NCBI RefSeq assembly: GCF_024171695.1 | Contig: NZ_JAMTCF010000004.1 | Span: forward strand, 62,001 to 126,000 | Source: Actinosynnema pretiosum | GTDB taxonomy: Bacteria > Actinomycetota > Actinomycetes > Mycobacteriales > Pseudonocardiaceae | Direction: 5' to 3' | Length of the DNA: 64,000 nt | Shown here: positions 61,679 through 64,000 of the stretch, piece by piece | How the letters are laid out: every line of letters begins with the position of its first letter | How positions within the stretch are numbered: the stretch's first letter is position 1 | The notes under the pieces: generated by a model | Told to the model about the DNA's origin: nothing | The model's database searches: none | Seen by the model: only the letters and a program-made list of their open reading frames with translations | Position numbers and translations under genes: made by a program

Positions 61679-61737
61679 TTCAAACCCGCGAAACCCGTCC
61701 GTAACAAGCCGGATCCGACAGTTCACCGGGGTGAAAC
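61679..61737 (+). promoter_or_regulatory. GlnR-box-like array upstream of amtB
   Basis: Half-sites run TTCAA-n6-GAAAC-n6-GTAAC-n6-GATCC-n5-TTCAC-n6-GAAAC (starts 61679, 61690, 61701, 61712, 61722, 61733). GlnR of actinomycetes binds alternating GTnAC and GAAAC half-sites 6 bases apart in front of amtB-glnK-glnD, so the site fits its position. It ends about 75 bases before the amtB start. Confidence 0.6.
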
Positions 61738-61812
61738 GTTCCGCGTCGGCGGGCGAAACAGCCGCTGTCGATGCTCCCCTGCAACCGACGTGCTGTTGCT
61801 GTGGAGGTCGAC

Positions 61813-63491
<1,679 letters not shown>

Positions 63492-63493
63492 CG

Positions 63494-64000
63494 ATGACTG
63501 GAGACGGCCGGATGGAGCACACCGAGACGGCCGTCGTCACGGCTGACGACCTGGTGCGGGCGCGCGATCGCCTGCTCGCACCGGGTCGTCGCCGTCTGAC
63601 GGGCGAGGCCGTGCGCGAGGCGCTGGTCGACCTGCACGAGTTCTGGCTCACCGCGCACGCCTCGTCGGCGGGCGTCGGCGGGGCGGGCAGCGGGCTGGCG
63701 CTGGTCGCCGTCGGCGGTCTCGGCCGCCGCGAGCTGGTCCCCTACTCAGACCTCGACCTGCTGCTCGTCCACAACGGGCAGAACGCCAAGGGGCAGGACA
63801 CCGTCGAGGAGATCGCCGAGAAGCTCTGGTACCCGCTGTGGAACTCGGGCATCGGGCTCGACCACTCGGTCCGCACGGTCGGCGAGGCGCTGCGGGTGGC
63901 GTCGACGGACCTGCGCACCGCCATGGGCCTGCTGGACGCGCGGCACCTCGCCGGTGACGCGGAGGTCAGCGGCAGGCTCGCCGAGGGCGCGCGGCAGGCG
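63494..64000 (+). CDS. glnD: PII nucleotidyltransferase GlnD (cut by window end)
   Basis: First 169 codons from ATG 63494, two bases after glnB; the gene continues past the window. The nucleotidyltransferase motif AVGGLGRRELVPYSDLDLLL has the GG and the two metal-binding Asp (SDLDL). GlnD modifies PII on Tyr51 (adenylylates it in actinomycetes) according to glutamine level. HD and ACT domains would lie downstream. Confidence 0.93.
   Translation, partial: MTGDGRMEHTETAVVTADDLVRARDRLLAPGRRRLTGEAVREALVDLHEFWLTAHASSAGVGGAGSGLALVAVGGLGRRELVPYSDLDLLLVHNGQNAKGQDTVEEIAEKLWYPLWNSGIGLDHSVRTVGEALRVASTDLRTAMGLLDARHLAGDAEVSGRLAEGARQA

Overview
The window is very GC-rich (third codon positions are almost all G or C) and uses many GTG starts. 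Its gene order closely follows a conserved actinobacterial block known from Mycobacterium (ddl, DUF3515, thiL, ung, rpmB, DAK protein, recG, pyc, rsmD, coaD, sepIVA, DUF177, rpmF, rnc, mutM, acyP, smc, ftsY, amtB, glnB, glnD). DUF397/DUF5753 pairs, a mycothiol-dependent-type enzyme and several SCP/CAP and DivIVA-like proteins point to a filamentous actinomycete, most likely Pseudonocardiales (Actinosynnema/Saccharothrix/Lentzea type). The taxon is inferred from gene content and order, not from a search. No tRNA, rRNA, insertion sequence or CRISPR array was seen.

Layout. 1-1.6 kb: the end of a DUF5753 regulator, its DUF397 partner, and a tandem duplication carrying two Imm1-type immunity genes plus a DUF397 stub. 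1.6-4.8 kb: a MocR regulator facing a flavin-nucleotide-binding oxidase-like gene across an inverted-repeat operator, then a cysteine dioxygenase preceded by a tiny Cys-containing leader peptide. 4.8-15.5 kb: core genes ddl, DUF3515, Lrp-type ligand domain, thiL, acetyltransferase, gamma-carbonic-anhydrase-like protein, ung, rpmB, DAK protein and recG, interrupted by a MarR/epimerase pair. 15.5-20.1 kb: a 139-nt palindrome, an LppX/LprG-like lipoprotein, a membrane protein with a divergent TetR regulator, and a DivIVA-like coiled-coil protein with eight 11-residue repeats. 20.4-23.7 kb: pyruvate carboxylase.

23.9-26.3 kb is an accessory insertion between pyc and rsmD. It holds a DddA-like (SCP1.201) deaminase toxin whose end overlaps an Imm1 immunity gene, followed by a metallo-beta-lactamase-fold hydrolase. 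26.4-31.2 kb returns to core genes (rsmD, coaD, sepIVA, DUF177, rpmF, rnc, a small ORF, mutM). 31.5-37 kb holds a MarR regulator, an orphan KdpE-type response regulator, an NDH-2-like oxidoreductase and a CAP-domain protein with two Thr-rich membrane proteins. 37-42.3 kb: acyP, an ECF sigma/anti-sigma pair and smc. 42.3-48.2 kb separates smc from ftsY and carries a PlsC acyltransferase, a mycothiol-type isomerase, an acetyltransferase and an anmK-symporter pair.

50.2-59.1 kb is a purine/glyoxylate catabolic locus: IclR regulator, malate synthase, CitE-like protein, uricase, OHCU decarboxylase, allantoinase and allantoicase. Together these would turn urate into ureidoglycolate/glyoxylate and feed glyoxylate to malate. 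Hydroxyisourate hydrolase is not in the window. The two divergent ureide operons are separated by a 788-bp spacer with two LacI-type palindromes and an array of CATAGG-cored repeats with mostly 20-bp spacing. 59.1-61.5 kb: a broken alpha/beta hydrolase followed by an intact paralogue. 61.5-64 kb: amtB-glnB-glnD (truncated by the window end) behind a GlnR-box-like array, the nitrogen-assimilation operon.

The most notable items are the DddA-like toxin/immunity pair with three further Imm1-like genes scattered in the window, the Cys leader peptide, the large palindrome and the CATAGG array.
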